Origin: Bacteroidales bacterium
GTDB taxonomy: Bacteria; Bacteroidota; Bacteroidia; Bacteroidales; Tenuifilaceae
DNA: 64,000 nt
Direction of reading: 5' to 3'
NCBI GenBank assembly: GCA_020636845.1
Contig: JACJXD010000012.1
Coordinates: forward strand, 1-64,000
Below, piece by piece: positions 43,516 to 52,725 of this stretch (position 1 is the first letter of the stretch; every line of letters begins with the position of its first letter). The notes under the pieces were generated by a model that had not been told where the DNA came from, did not search any database, and saw only the letters and a list, made by a program, of their open reading frames with translations. Made by a program: the position numbers and the translations under genes.

Positions 43516-44400
43516 TCAGTTAAAATGTTTTATAAGTTCGCTTAGTGTGTTATACGTTTTTTGTGATACCGGAGCAAGTGGTAATCTAAGATTATTCTGA
43601 ATTAGACCAAGAATGTTGAGGGCTGCTTTTATTCCACCGGGGTTACCATCGACAAATAGATTGTTAATAATTTCGATTATCTTGAAATGGATTTGTGCTG
43701 CTTCGTTGAATTTTCCGTTACGGGCCAAAGAAATCATTTTGGAAAATTGAGCAGGGAAAGCGTTTCCTACAACCGAAATGACTCCGTCGAAACCAAGCGA
43801 TAGTTGAGGAAGTGCCAGAGCATCGTCGCCGGATAACACAAGAAAATCCTTTGGTTTGTCGCGCAAAATGAAACTTTGCTGGTTTATGTTACCCGATGCC
43901 TCCTTAACTCCAATAATGTTAGGCTCTTCGTTAGCCAGTTTAATGGTTGTTTCGGCAGCCATATTTACACCTGTTCTACCCGGAACGTTGTAAAGAATAA
44001 TGGGCAATGGACTTTCTTTAGCCAGTGTTTTAAAGTGAAGTTCAAGTCCTTTTTGTGTGGGTTTGTTGTAATATGGTGTAACGGAAAGTATTGCGCTAAC
44101 TCCGTCAAGGTTAAGTTTACCAAATGTTTCAACAACTTTTGCAGTATTGTTTCCTCCAATGCCTAGCACAATAGGGAGTTGTCCATTATTTATTTCCTTT
44201 ACAAACGAAAGAAGTTCGTTCTTTTCGTTTTCGGATAAAGTCGCAGTTTCGGCGGTTGTGCCCATCACCACAAGAAAATCGGCACCTCCGTTAAGCAGAT
44301 GATTCATTAACTTTTCCAGTGCTCGATAGTCTATATCGTTGGTATCGGTAAAGGGAGTTACCATTGCAACGCCCAATCCTTTTATATTGTTATATGGCAT
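43516..44400 (-). CDS. dapA: 4-hydroxy-tetrahydrodipicolinate synthase
   Basis: 294 residues from MPYNNIKGLGVAMVTPF. DapA condenses pyruvate with aspartate semialdehyde on the route to lysine and meso-diaminopimelate for peptidoglycan. Schiff-base Lys166 in GVKEASGN; Tyr137 and Arg142 in YNVPGRTG; substrate loop GTTAETATL (47-55), where Ala50 replaces the Gly often seen. The frame continues 16 codons upstream, but those overlap the stop of the previous gene, so the Met at 44400 is used. Ten bases separate it from the upstream DUF6913 gene; a strong terminator follows. Probably a two-gene operon. Confidence 0.95.
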   Translation of the reverse strand: MPYNNIKGLGVAMVTPFTDTNDIDYRALEKLMNHLLNGGADFLVVMGTTAETATLSENEKNELLSFVKEINNGQLPIVLGIGGNNTAKVVETFGKLNLDGVSAILSVTPYYNKPTQKGLELHFKTLAKESPLPIILYNVPGRTGVNMAAETTIKLANEEPNIIGVKEASGNINQQSFILRDKPKDFLVLSGDDALALPQLSLGFDGVISVVGNAFPAQFSKMISLARNGKFNEAAQIHFKIIEIINNLFVDGNPGGIKAALNILGLIQNNLRLPLAPVSQKTYNTLSELIKHFN

Positions 44401-44410
44401 GGTAAAAGGT

Positions 44411-44992
44411 TTATACGGTTTCTGTATTTGGCTCTTTTTCTTCAGCAAAGCGATTATTTAGTTGGAAAAGAATTTTTAGGATTTGCTCCATTAGATAAGT
44501 TTGTCCTTTACTTTTATCTACGGAGACTATTAAATCAAATGGGTTTTGAAAGTAATTGGAAGCTCCAACTTTAAATTTTGCCCGCGAAATTGACGAAATC
44601 CACCGAAGCGGAAGAAATTCTTCGAAATTTAAATCGATAAGAATATCGTATTCGGTAGATGCAAATACATCGACTATTGGTGTTATGGGTTTTTGATACC
44701 AGTTTAAATCCCTTTTACAGAAAAAGTCTATTTGCTTAGTGTTAAGGAAATTTGCAGGTATTTCCTTTTGAGGATAGAAACCGATGGCTTTTACGCCAAT
44801 AGTTTTCTCTTTGAAATAGTCCATGAAATCGCTAACCAATTCAATTTGGTTCAAATTGTTTGCAAAAAAAACAATTCCAACGCTTCGTGCGGTAGTAAGG
44901 TTATAAACCATTTTATTACGGTTTATAGTCTTAACTTGTTTTTCTATTGCCTTTAGCGACTTATGGTAAATATAATCTTTAATAGCCTTCAC
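44411..44992 (-). CDS. DUF6913-type hypothetical protein
   Basis: 193 residues, soluble, no signal peptide. An N-terminal basic helix (KDYIYHKSLKAIEKQVKTINRN) is followed by alternating strands and helices (SVGIVFFANNLNQIELVSDF, VKAIGFYPQK, YDILIDLNFEEFLPLRWISS, FDLIVSVDKSKG). The arrangement suggests a small Rossmann-like fold. I believe it belongs to DUF6913, a Bacteroidota family of unknown function often found just before dapA. It probably shares a transcript with dapA. No catalytic motif is clear. Confidence 0.65.
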   Translation of the reverse strand: MKAIKDYIYHKSLKAIEKQVKTINRNKMVYNLTTARSVGIVFFANNLNQIELVSDFMDYFKEKTIGVKAIGFYPQKEIPANFLNTKQIDFFCKRDLNWYQKPITPIVDVFASTEYDILIDLNFEEFLPLRWISSISRAKFKVGASNYFQNPFDLIVSVDKSKGQTYLMEQILKILFQLNNRFAEEKEPNTETV

Positions 44993-45075
44993 TTAAGTAT
45001 TGTTATAGTTATGCTGTGATGCAATTTTACAAAAAATAATAGAACATTGAAAACATTCAAATATCACCTTTAACT

Positions 45076-47091
45076 TTAATTTGCACTATTAATAAGTTCA
45101 AAAAAGTCGTCTTCGGAAATTATTTTAATTCCAAGCCTGTTCGCTTTTTCCAATTTTGCGGGTCCCATTTTATCCCCAGCCACAAGCATTGAGGTTGATG
45201 CCGAAATGCTGCTTACATTTTTCCCTCCGTGTTGCTGTATTAATTCCTTTAACTCATCGCGCGAAACGCGGTTAAAAGTACCGGATATTACAATGGTTAG
45301 CCCTTTTAACTTGTCCGATTTTAGTTGAAGTTCGTTTTCTGACAAGTTAAGTTGAAGTCCGGCTTTTTTTAAATTATCTATAATTTTTAGGTTGATTGGG
45401 TTGGAAAAGAAATCTTTAATACTCGATGCTATCCTTTCGCCAACGTCTTCAACATTGAGTAAATCATCGATAGAAGCATTGGCTAGGTTTTCAATACTAC
45501 CGAAATGAAAAGCAAGGCCTTTGGCGGTGGTTTCGCCAACGTAGCGGATGCCTATTCCGTAAAGAACTCTCGGAAAAGGGACGCTTTTCGACTTTTCGAT
45601 GCTTTGAATGGCGTTATCGGCCGATTTTTCGGCAAATCTGTCGAGGGAAAGCAATTGTTCCCGTGTAATACGGTATAAATCCGAAACATCGTTTACCAGA
45701 CCGTTATTGTAAAGCAGGGCAACGGTTTCTTCTCCTAACCCGTCTATGTTAAGAGCTTTTCGGCTAATAAAATGCTCAATTCGTCCTTTTATTTGAGGAG
45801 GACAGTTGTACTGATTTGGACAAAAATGACGAGCTTCTCCTTCCGGTTTTTCCAGTTTAGAACCGCATTCCGGACAGGTGGTAGGAAAACTAATGGGCTT
45901 GCTGAATAAGGAACGTTTACTTTGATCGACTCCTACAATTTTAGGAATAATTTCGCCGCCCTTTTCAACATACACAAAATCGCCAATTCTTACATCGAGC
46001 AAGGCAATTTGATCGGCATTGTGCAACGAAGCTCTTTTAACAATTGTGCCGCCTAGTTTTACCGGAGTTAAGTTTGCTACCGGAGTTACAGCCCCTGTTC
46101 TTCCAACCTGAAAATCTACCGATAAAAGTTCGGTTGAAACCTGTTCCGGTTTATACTTGTAGGCAATTGCCCAACGTGGTGTTTTTGCTGTGAGTCCAAG
46201 AATATTTTGTTGCGAATAGTCGTTTACCTTAATAACCACGCCATCCGTGTCGTACGGGAGTTTCTTTCTTAATTTTTCCCAATGGTTTATATATTCGAAA
46301 ACGCCGTTGATATTTGGTTTTCGTTCTATATGTTCCGATATTTTAAAACCCCATTCTTTGGCTTTCTGAAGGTTGTCGTAGTGGTTTTGGTAAGGCAGAT
46401 TTTCGCCTAGTAAGTAGTAAAGGTAACAGTCGAGTTTACGTCGGGCGACTTCGGCCGAATTTAGCAGTTTAATAGTTCCTGCCGTTGCGTTTCGAGGGTT
46501 GGCAAAAGGCGCGTCACCAATTTCTTCTCGTTCCTGATTAAGGCTCTCGAACACGGAATGGGGCATAAAAATTTCGCCTCTAATCTCGAATTCTTTGGGA
46601 TAATCGTTTCCGTGCAACGTAAGCGGGATAGGTCTGATTGTTCGAATGTTATTGGTAACGTCGTCACCAACAACGCCATCGCCGCGACTAACCGCCTGAA
46701 CCAATTTACCGTCGATATACTTAAGGCTTATGGCAACACCGTCGAATTTTAGTTCGCACACATATTCGGGTTGTTCACCAAGTATTTTTTTTACCCGTTG
46801 ATCGAAATCGCGCAATTCTCCTTCGGTATAGGTGTTTGCAAGTGATATCATTGGGTATTCATGCTTTACTTGCGCAAATTCTTTTGTAATATCGCTACCT
46901 ACACGCTTTGTGGGGGAGTTCGGATCGTAAAACTGAGGAAATTGTTTTTCCAACTCCGATAGCTCCTTTAGTAATTTATCGAATTCGTAATCGGTGATTT
47001 CCGGTTGTGCTTTTACGTAGTATAAATAGTTATGCTTATGAAGTTCGCTACGTAAAAAATCTATTCTTTCTTTGGCCTGTTGGGTATCCAT
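45076..47091 (-). CDS. ligA: NAD-dependent DNA ligase
   Basis: 671 residues, the normal size. The AMP-accepting Lys115 is in ELKFDGVAI. The Ia domain binds NAD at the N-terminus (HNYLYYVKAQPEITDYEFD). The OB-fold follows; zinc-finger cysteines are in CPECGSKLEK and CPNQYNCPP (about 415-440). Helix-hairpin-helix repeats lie around 450-580 and a BRCT domain at 590-671 (LKGLTIVISGTFNRVSRDEL). It seals nicks during replication and repair. It is divergent from the relA/spoT gene with 98 bases between starts; TACTTTTG at 47127-47134 (minus) may be its -7 box. Confidence 0.97.
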   Translation of the reverse strand: MDTQQAKERIDFLRSELHKHNYLYYVKAQPEITDYEFDKLLKELSELEKQFPQFYDPNSPTKRVGSDITKEFAQVKHEYPMISLANTYTEGELRDFDQRVKKILGEQPEYVCELKFDGVAISLKYIDGKLVQAVSRGDGVVGDDVTNNIRTIRPIPLTLHGNDYPKEFEIRGEIFMPHSVFESLNQEREEIGDAPFANPRNATAGTIKLLNSAEVARRKLDCYLYYLLGENLPYQNHYDNLQKAKEWGFKISEHIERKPNINGVFEYINHWEKLRKKLPYDTDGVVIKVNDYSQQNILGLTAKTPRWAIAYKYKPEQVSTELLSVDFQVGRTGAVTPVANLTPVKLGGTIVKRASLHNADQIALLDVRIGDFVYVEKGGEIIPKIVGVDQSKRSLFSKPISFPTTCPECGSKLEKPEGEARHFCPNQYNCPPQIKGRIEHFISRKALNIDGLGEETVALLYNNGLVNDVSDLYRITREQLLSLDRFAEKSADNAIQSIEKSKSVPFPRVLYGIGIRYVGETTAKGLAFHFGSIENLANASIDDLLNVEDVGERIASSIKDFFSNPINLKIIDNLKKAGLQLNLSENELQLKSDKLKGLTIVISGTFNRVSRDELKELIQQHGGKNVSSISASTSMLVAGDKMGPAKLEKANRLGIKIISEDDFFELINSAN

Positions 47092-47189
47092 ATTGTTGTT
47101 TTGTTCTTATTATATCGAATTATTTTCAAAAGTAGCACAATTTACATAATCATAAATTAATATCTTTATCGGTTTCAAAATTACATCGA

Positions 47190-49364
47190 ATGCCAGTAAA
47201 AAGTAGTAGATATAGCGATGTTGCATTGGCTTACAGAGGTTTGTTGTCGGCTTTAACCCATTCGTTGGATGCTGAAAATAAGAAACAAATTCGTAAGGCG
47301 CTTAATTTTGTTTTGAGTAATCAACACGAAGATGATTCTAACGAAAGGGTTTTGCATTTGTTAGAAGTGTCAAGAATTTGTGCTTCAGAAATAGGGTTAG
47401 GTGCTTCGTCGGCAATTGCCGCACTTTTGCATGATGTAATAGTCAAAAACTACTCCAACAAGGTTGAACTTGAAAAGGAGTATGGTGTTGTTGTGGCCGA
47501 ACTTGTCGATAGGCACACCATAATTTCCAGTATCGATCCGAAGGATCCTAAAACGCAAGCCGAACTTTTTAGGCAAATGCTTATTAGTTTTTCGAGAGAT
47601 CCTCGGGTAATCCTAATAAAGTTAGCCGATAGGCTTGCTTTGATGCGGCGAATTAATCGTTTCCCAAAAGATTTCCGGTTGAAACGTTCTTGGGAAACAT
47701 TTCACCTGTATGCTCCGTTGGCACATAGGTTGGGTTTGTACAGGCTGAAATCCGAAATGGAGGATTTGGCCATGAAGTATATATATCCCGATGAGTATAA
47801 GTACATTATTAAGAGTTTAAAGGATACTACGGCTAGCAGAAATAAGTTTATTAAGAGTTTTATTGCACCTATCGATGATGAGTTAAAAAAGCGTGGATTT
47901 AAGTTTGATATAAAAGGAAGACCAAAGTCTGTGTACTCCATTTTTAGGAAGATGCAAAAACAAGCCGTAGATTTTCAGGATGTTTACGATATTTTTGCCA
48001 TACGAATAATTTTACAGTCGAGTCCCGAAAATGAAAAGTCGGATTGTTGGCAAGTTTATTCGATAATAACCGACAGATATACTCCAAATCCGGAACGTTT
48101 GCGCGATTGGATTTCGGTTCCCAAAAGTAATGGTTACGAAAGTTTGCATACAACCGTCTTAGGTCCCGATGACAAATGGGTTGAGGTGCAAATTCGTACT
48201 TCGCGTATGGACGATATTGCCGAACGGGGGTTGGCTGCACATTGGAAGTATAAAGGAATTCGGCAGGAGCAGGGCATCGACGAATGGGTTACCCGGGTAA
48301 GGGAAATTTTAGAGTCACCCGATGCAACGCCGGAGGATAAGGTTGAACAGTTTAACCTTAATTTGATAACCAACGATATATACGTATTTACACCTAAAGG
48401 CGATATTCGAAAGTTATCCGTTAAGGCCACGGTGCTCGACTTTGCTTTCGATATTCATTCCGACATTGGGTCACAGTGCATTGGAGCTATTGTCAATGGT
48501 AAAAATGTACAAATAAGGCAGGAGTTGCATAATGGCGATGTGGTAGAAATTATTACGTCAAAAAGGCAACATCCCAAAAAGGATTGGTTAACGTTTGTTA
48601 CTACCTCTAAGGCCAAGTCGAAAATTAAGCAACAACTTAGGGAGTTAGAGAATAAGAATATTGCACATGGGCGCGAAATTTTGTTGCGTAGGTTGAAAAA
48701 TTGGAAAATTGACGATTCCGAAGCGGCAATTCGTAAAATCAACAAGCATTTGAAGTTGAAAAAACCCACCGATATCTTTATTCTGATAGCAGAGGGTAAG
48801 GTCGATTTAAGTGCCATAAAAACGCTTTTAACAGCCGAAGAGCAGGTTATTGTTGCTAAGCCTGAGCCTAAAACGGTTGAAACATCAAACGAACAGGTAG
48901 ATAATACTGGAACCGATTATCTTGTTATTGACGAAAAGTTGGTAAATATCGACTATAAATTGGCAAAATGTTGTAATCCAATTTTTGGCGACGATATATT
49001 TGGTTTTGTAACTGTTAACGAAGGTATAAAGATTCATCGTACAAACTGTCCCAACGCAGGTCAGCTTGCCAGTCGATGGGGGTATAGAATTGTAAAAGCA
49101 AAATGGAAGGGTTCATCGAAAGCAGGAGCATTTCAAACTACCATTAAAATAACCGGAGTTGATGAACTTGGAATCCTTAACCGTATATCCGAAGTAATAA
49201 GTAAAGATTTGAAGGTTAACATGAGAAACTTGGTTGTTAATTCCAATAGCGGACTATTTGAAGCTTCGGTTCAACTTTATGTTGAAGATACAAAGCACTT
49301 GGAGACATTACTTTACAGGTTAACCAAAGTTCAGGGTGTAAGTAAAGCTGTAAGGTTGAAGTAG
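47190..49364 (+). CDS. relA: Long RelA/SpoT homologue, predicted (p)ppGpp synthetase with degenerate hydrolase site
   Basis: 724 residues: HD domain (about 30-190), synthetase (about 240-350), TGS (about 390-455), zinc-finger/helical region with a CCNP motif near 590, and ACT (about 650-724). The synthetase has RLRDWISVPKSNGYESLHTT and VEVQIRT, both catalytic. In the HD domain the metal ligands remain (His56, His81, Asp82, Asp147), but the catalytic Glu-Asp pair after HD is replaced by Val85-Lys86 and the Asn four residues after the last Asp by Leu151. Hydrolysis is therefore predicted lost, so I favour relA over spoT. It makes the stringent-response alarmone. Confidence 0.9.
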   Translation: MPVKSSRYSDVALAYRGLLSALTHSLDAENKKQIRKALNFVLSNQHEDDSNERVLHLLEVSRICASEIGLGASSAIAALLHDVIVKNYSNKVELEKEYGVVVAELVDRHTIISSIDPKDPKTQAELFRQMLISFSRDPRVILIKLADRLALMRRINRFPKDFRLKRSWETFHLYAPLAHRLGLYRLKSEMEDLAMKYIYPDEYKYIIKSLKDTTASRNKFIKSFIAPIDDELKKRGFKFDIKGRPKSVYSIFRKMQKQAVDFQDVYDIFAIRIILQSSPENEKSDCWQVYSIITDRYTPNPERLRDWISVPKSNGYESLHTTVLGPDDKWVEVQIRTSRMDDIAERGLAAHWKYKGIRQEQGIDEWVTRVREILESPDATPEDKVEQFNLNLITNDIYVFTPKGDIRKLSVKATVLDFAFDIHSDIGSQCIGAIVNGKNVQIRQELHNGDVVEIITSKRQHPKKDWLTFVTTSKAKSKIKQQLRELENKNIAHGREILLRRLKNWKIDDSEAAIRKINKHLKLKKPTDIFILIAEGKVDLSAIKTLLTAEEQVIVAKPEPKTVETSNEQVDNTGTDYLVIDEKLVNIDYKLAKCCNPIFGDDIFGFVTVNEGIKIHRTNCPNAGQLASRWGYRIVKAKWKGSSKAGAFQTTIKITGVDELGILNRISEVISKDLKVNMRNLVVNSNSGLFEASVQLYVEDTKHLETLLYRLTKVQGVSKAVRLK

Positions 49365-49455
49365 TTGGTTTATAAACTTTCAATTTATAGCATTTTCATA
49401 TCTGTCTTAATAAACCTTTTTAATTTTTAACAGTTTCTATTTGGAATGGAGTTGG

Positions 49456-49489
49456 TTTGTGTAGTATTTTAGATGCAATAATATATTTG
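49456..49489 (+). promoter_or_regulatory. Candidate promoter of the 210-residue exported protein
   Basis: TTTG (49456-49459), 22 bases, TATATTTG (49482-49489). The ATG follows only five bases later, so transcription could start at or next to the start codon. Spacing is slightly longer than usual. Confidence 0.4.
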
Positions 49490-49494
49490 CCATT

Positions 49495-50127
49495 ATGATA
49501 CGTAAGTTATGTCTGTTAGGTATGTTTGCAATTGCGACGTTTACAGCGAAATCGCAATTAATACAGGATCTGTACAAAGCTTACGACCCTGCGTATGGAA
49601 GCCAAATTGCTGCTGATACTGCTGCAGTATTTACACCTTTCGGGATCATAAAACCTGGGGTGAATTACGGCTTAAGTTTAGGAACAGGCTATAGTTTTAT
49701 GGGAGGAAACAGAGGCGTGTCAGGCTCGTATATTTCCCCGAGTATGTCCTATTCTGTTGACGGAAAATTAGCAGTGATGGGTGGTGTTACATTGTCGCGA
49801 ACCAGTTTTAGTGGATTTAATACTTCTTCTGTCACAAATTCTAATGTAGAGCCCAATAGCGGTAATCCTTATAGCGCATGGGCTTATGCACAGTATAGCA
49901 TAAATAAACGGCTCAACGTATTTGCAATGGGATCGGTAAGTAATAATCAGCAGTACTATTCTCCATGGTCCAATTCCTTTGGAACTGCTAGTTTTCAGAA
50001 TGTTGGTGTAGGGTTTAACTATAAATTGACCAATAAAACTACCATTGGGGCAAGTTTTAACTTTATTAATCAGAATGGTCTTTCGCCGTTCTATACCACT
50101 TCACCGTTCCAAACTTTTCCTTATTAA
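49495..50127 (+). CDS. Hypothetical exported beta-barrel-like protein
   Basis: 210 residues. Signal peptide MIRKLCLLGMFAIATFTAKS. The mature part is rich in Gly, Ser, Tyr and Asn with alternating strands (GVNYGLSLGTGYSFMGG, GKLAVMGGVTLSRTSFSG, YAQYSINKRLNVFAMGSVS, NVGVGFNYKLTNKTTIGASF), as in small outer-membrane barrels; it does not end in Phe but in QTFPY. I do not recognise the family. Monocistronic, after relA and before the threonine aldolase gene, which has its own promoter. Confidence 0.65.
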   Translation: MIRKLCLLGMFAIATFTAKSQLIQDLYKAYDPAYGSQIAADTAAVFTPFGIIKPGVNYGLSLGTGYSFMGGNRGVSGSYISPSMSYSVDGKLAVMGGVTLSRTSFSGFNTSSVTNSNVEPNSGNPYSAWAYAQYSINKRLNVFAMGSVSNNQQYYSPWSNSFGTASFQNVGVGFNYKLTNKTTIGASFNFINQNGLSPFYTTSPFQTFPY

Positions 50128-50187
50128 TTTAGAGGGAAGTTTCACTTTTACTAAGACAGTTTTTTTAATTATATCTGCTATCAAGTG

Positions 50188-50217
50188 TTGCGAAAGCGCA
50201 GGTGATAGTTATTTTTG
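50188..50217 (+). promoter_or_regulatory. Promoter of the threonine aldolase gene
   Basis: TTG (50188-50190), 19 bases, TATTTTTG (50210-50217): matches the Bacteroidota -33/-7 consensus with normal spacing. The first ATG is at 50228. Confidence 0.55.
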
Positions 50218-50227
50218 TTAGAAAATA

Positions 50228-51265
50228 ATGGAGTTAAATATGGTTACAAAAGGTTTTGCCAGCGATAACAATTCTGGCGTACATCCTGTTATTTTACAGG
50301 CAATTGCTGATGCAAATAAAGGGCATGTTACTGCTTATGGTGATGATGAATATACCCAACGGGCAGTAAAAAAATTCAAAGAAATTTTTGGTGAAGATAT
50401 AGACGTGTTTTTTGTTTTTATTGGATCGGCGGCCAACGTATTGGGACTTCAATCGATGACCCAACGCCATAATGCGATAATTTGTGCCGAAACTGCCCAT
50501 ATCAATGTTGATGAGTGTGGCGCTCCCGAACGTTTTACCAGCTGCAAGTTACTTACGGTAGAAACAACCAATGGAAAGTTAACGGTTGAAGGCGTAAAAA
50601 AGCACATGCACGGATTTGGTTTTCAGCATCATGCTCAGCCAAAGGTTATTTCTATTTCGCAGGTTTCGGAACTTGGAACCTTGTATAGTGTTGACGAGGT
50701 AAAGGCGTTGGCAAACTTTGCTCATGCAAATGGATTGTTGCTTCACATGGATGGAGCCAGACTTGCAAATGCAGCGGTTGCTTTGAACAAAGAGTTTAAG
50801 GAGTTTACAAAGGATGCCGGTGTTGATGTTTTATCGTTTGGCGGCACTAAAAACGGAATGATGTATGGCGAAGCAATTGTTTTTTTCAATAAGAAGTTAG
50901 CGCAGGATTTTATGTACACGCGGAAGCAGGGATTACAGTTGGCCTCAAAAATGAGGTATATTTCCGCCCAGTTTAGCGCTTATTTGGAAAACGATCAGTG
51001 GAAAAAAATGGCCGCCCATTCCAATAAAATGGCGGAATTGCTTGCACAAAAAGTAGCCGAAATAAAAGGTGTAAAAATAACCCGTCCTGTAGAGGCGAAT
51101 GCTGTTTTTGCCATTCTTCCTAGCGAAATTATTCCAAAGTTGCAGAAGGAATACTTCTTTTATGTTTGGGACGAGGAGACTTCGGAGGTTCGTTGGATGA
51201 CTTCGTGGGATACAACACCCGAAGATATTGATAACTTTGCTAATGCTATTCGAAATAATATTTAA
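50228..51265 (+). CDS. ltaE: Low-specificity L-threonine aldolase
   Basis: 345 residues, PLP-dependent fold type I. It splits threonine or allo-threonine to glycine and acetaldehyde. Seen: FASDNNSGVHPVILQAI (10-26), the PLP-holding Asp175 in LHMDGARLANAA and the Schiff-base Lys208 in SFGGTKNGMM. AYGDDEYT near 36-43 is typical. The start could be Met1 (50228) or Met5 (50240); family members usually begin close to the K-G-F-A-S-D-N stretch, so Met5 is possible. It has its own promoter and a terminator, thus a single-gene unit. Confidence 0.92.
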   Translation: MELNMVTKGFASDNNSGVHPVILQAIADANKGHVTAYGDDEYTQRAVKKFKEIFGEDIDVFFVFIGSAANVLGLQSMTQRHNAIICAETAHINVDECGAPERFTSCKLLTVETTNGKLTVEGVKKHMHGFGFQHHAQPKVISISQVSELGTLYSVDEVKALANFAHANGLLLHMDGARLANAAVALNKEFKEFTKDAGVDVLSFGGTKNGMMYGEAIVFFNKKLAQDFMYTRKQGLQLASKMRYISAQFSAYLENDQWKKMAAHSNKMAELLAQKVAEIKGVKITRPVEANAVFAILPSEIIPKLQKEYFFYVWDEETSEVRWMTSWDTTPEDIDNFANAIRNNI

Positions 51266-51303
51266 CTATCAGGTAATCAATAGGTAATTGACTTGCGAAT
51301 TGT

Positions 51304-51331
51304 CCCCTTAAGAATATTAAGGGGGCTTTTT
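51304..51331 (+). terminator. Terminator after the threonine aldolase gene
   Basis: CCCCTTAA / TTAAGGGG with a five-base loop and TTTTT, 38 bases past the stop. Confidence 0.85.
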
Positions 51332-51352
51332 CGTCAATAACCTTGCTATTTT

Positions 51353-51384
51353 TTTGATCATGTAAAGGACTGTTCATAGATTTG
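51353..51384 (+). promoter_or_regulatory. Promoter of the serine hydrolase gene
   Basis: TTTG (51353-51356), 20 bases, TAGATTTG (51377-51384), a full match to the Bacteroidota consensus. The ATG follows at 51403. Confidence 0.6.
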
Positions 51385-51402
51385 CCATAAATTATTGCGT
51401 AG

Positions 51403-52725
51403 ATGAGTAGGAAGGTTAAGGTTATTTCGCTTTGGGTAGTCGCTCTGATAGTAGTATTGCTGTTGGCATTTCATAACGATAATAGTAAAGGTGTTGAGGT
51501 TAAGCCCAAGCGCAAAAGTTATAAAGCCGTAGAAACTCTTTCGATAACCAATAGTTTTACCGATGGAAAAGAGTATGAAGGCATCAATAAAAAATTTAAT
51601 GCTTTTGTGCAAAAGTGGGAGTTGACGGGTGCCGATGTTGCCATAGCAAAGGATGGTAAACTTATATACGCGCATGGATTTGGTTACGCCAATAAAGAGG
51701 AAAACATTACAACCGAACCTTACAACTTGTTCAGAATAGCCAGTGTATCGAAGCTTATTACTGCAACCGCTATAATGAAGTTAGTGGAAGATGGAAAATT
51801 GGGCTTGAATCAAAAGGTTTTTGGCGAAAAAGGAATACTAAACGATACTATTTTTTTGCATTATAAGGATAAAAGGGTTGAGGATATAACTGTAAAAAAC
51901 CTTTTGAATCATTCGGGTGGATGGACTCCCCGATGGGGTGATCATATGTTTATACCCGAAACCATTGCAAAAGAGTTAAACAAACCATTGCCTGTAAACC
52001 TTCAGGATATTATAAAATTTGCGCTTTCGAAAAAATTACACTTTCAACCGGGGAGCAGAAGTTCGTATAGTAATTTGGGCTATGCCATATTGCAGTTGGT
52101 AATCGAAAAAGTATCGGGAAAAAGGTATGAGAACTATGTTCAAGAAACCATTTTTCATCCGATGAATATATTTGATGCCCATCTTGCATTTAACTGGGAT
52201 AGTTTAAGGTATCCATACGAAGTTCGTTATTACGAAGTAAAAGAGGCGGAAAAGATAGAATCGTACGATGGGACTCGTAGTAGCGTTAATAAGTGTAGGG
52301 GAGGAAACGATATTCGAACGCTTGGCGCTGCGGGAGGCTGGGTTATTTCTCCAGTAAGCTTGTTGAGGTTTACTATGGCAATTGATGGTAAAAACGATTT
52401 TCCGGATATTATTTCCAAGCAGTCTGTTGCGCAAATGGTTCATGTGGAAAAGAATTTTCAGCCTTGCGGTTGGCGTTGGGTTATGTCTTCGGGAAAGTTG
52501 TGGCGATCCGGATCGTTTCCCGGAACATCAGCACTAGCAGTGGTGCGTTCCGATGGCTATTCGTATGTTTTTATAACGAATAAGAGTCCGTGGAAAGGGG
52601 CAAGGTTTCCGTATATTGTGGATAGATTCTTCGATAGAATTCAGGGAGATATAAAGAAATTGCCTCAAACGGACATGTTTGTTAAGTCAACAGTAAAGTT
52701 GAGTAATATTAAAAGTGCTAGTTAA
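51403..52725 (+). CDS. Serine hydrolase of the beta-lactamase / class C penicillin-binding type
   Basis: 440 residues. An N-terminal hydrophobic anchor (about 7-22, ISLWVVALIVVLLLAF) precedes the catalytic domain (about 60-410). The S-x-x-K is SVSK (114-117), the Y-x-N is YSN (222-224), and the HSGG motif (LLNHSGGWT, about 170) is typical. Members cleave D-Ala peptides, esters or peptides; resistance to beta-lactams cannot be inferred. The missing KTG triad is common in this group. It is probably tethered in the periplasm. It overlaps the convergent Lon-N gene by eight bases. Confidence 0.87.
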   Translation: MSRKVKVISLWVVALIVVLLLAFHNDNSKGVEVKPKRKSYKAVETLSITNSFTDGKEYEGINKKFNAFVQKWELTGADVAIAKDGKLIYAHGFGYANKEENITTEPYNLFRIASVSKLITATAIMKLVEDGKLGLNQKVFGEKGILNDTIFLHYKDKRVEDITVKNLLNHSGGWTPRWGDHMFIPETIAKELNKPLPVNLQDIIKFALSKKLHFQPGSRSSYSNLGYAILQLVIEKVSGKRYENYVQETIFHPMNIFDAHLAFNWDSLRYPYEVRYYEVKEAEKIESYDGTRSSVNKCRGGNDIRTLGAAGGWVISPVSLLRFTMAIDGKNDFPDIISKQSVAQMVHVEKNFQPCGWRWVMSSGKLWRSGSFPGTSALAVVRSDGYSYVFITNKSPWKGARFPYIVDRFFDRIQGDIKKLPQTDMFVKSTVKLSNIKSAS

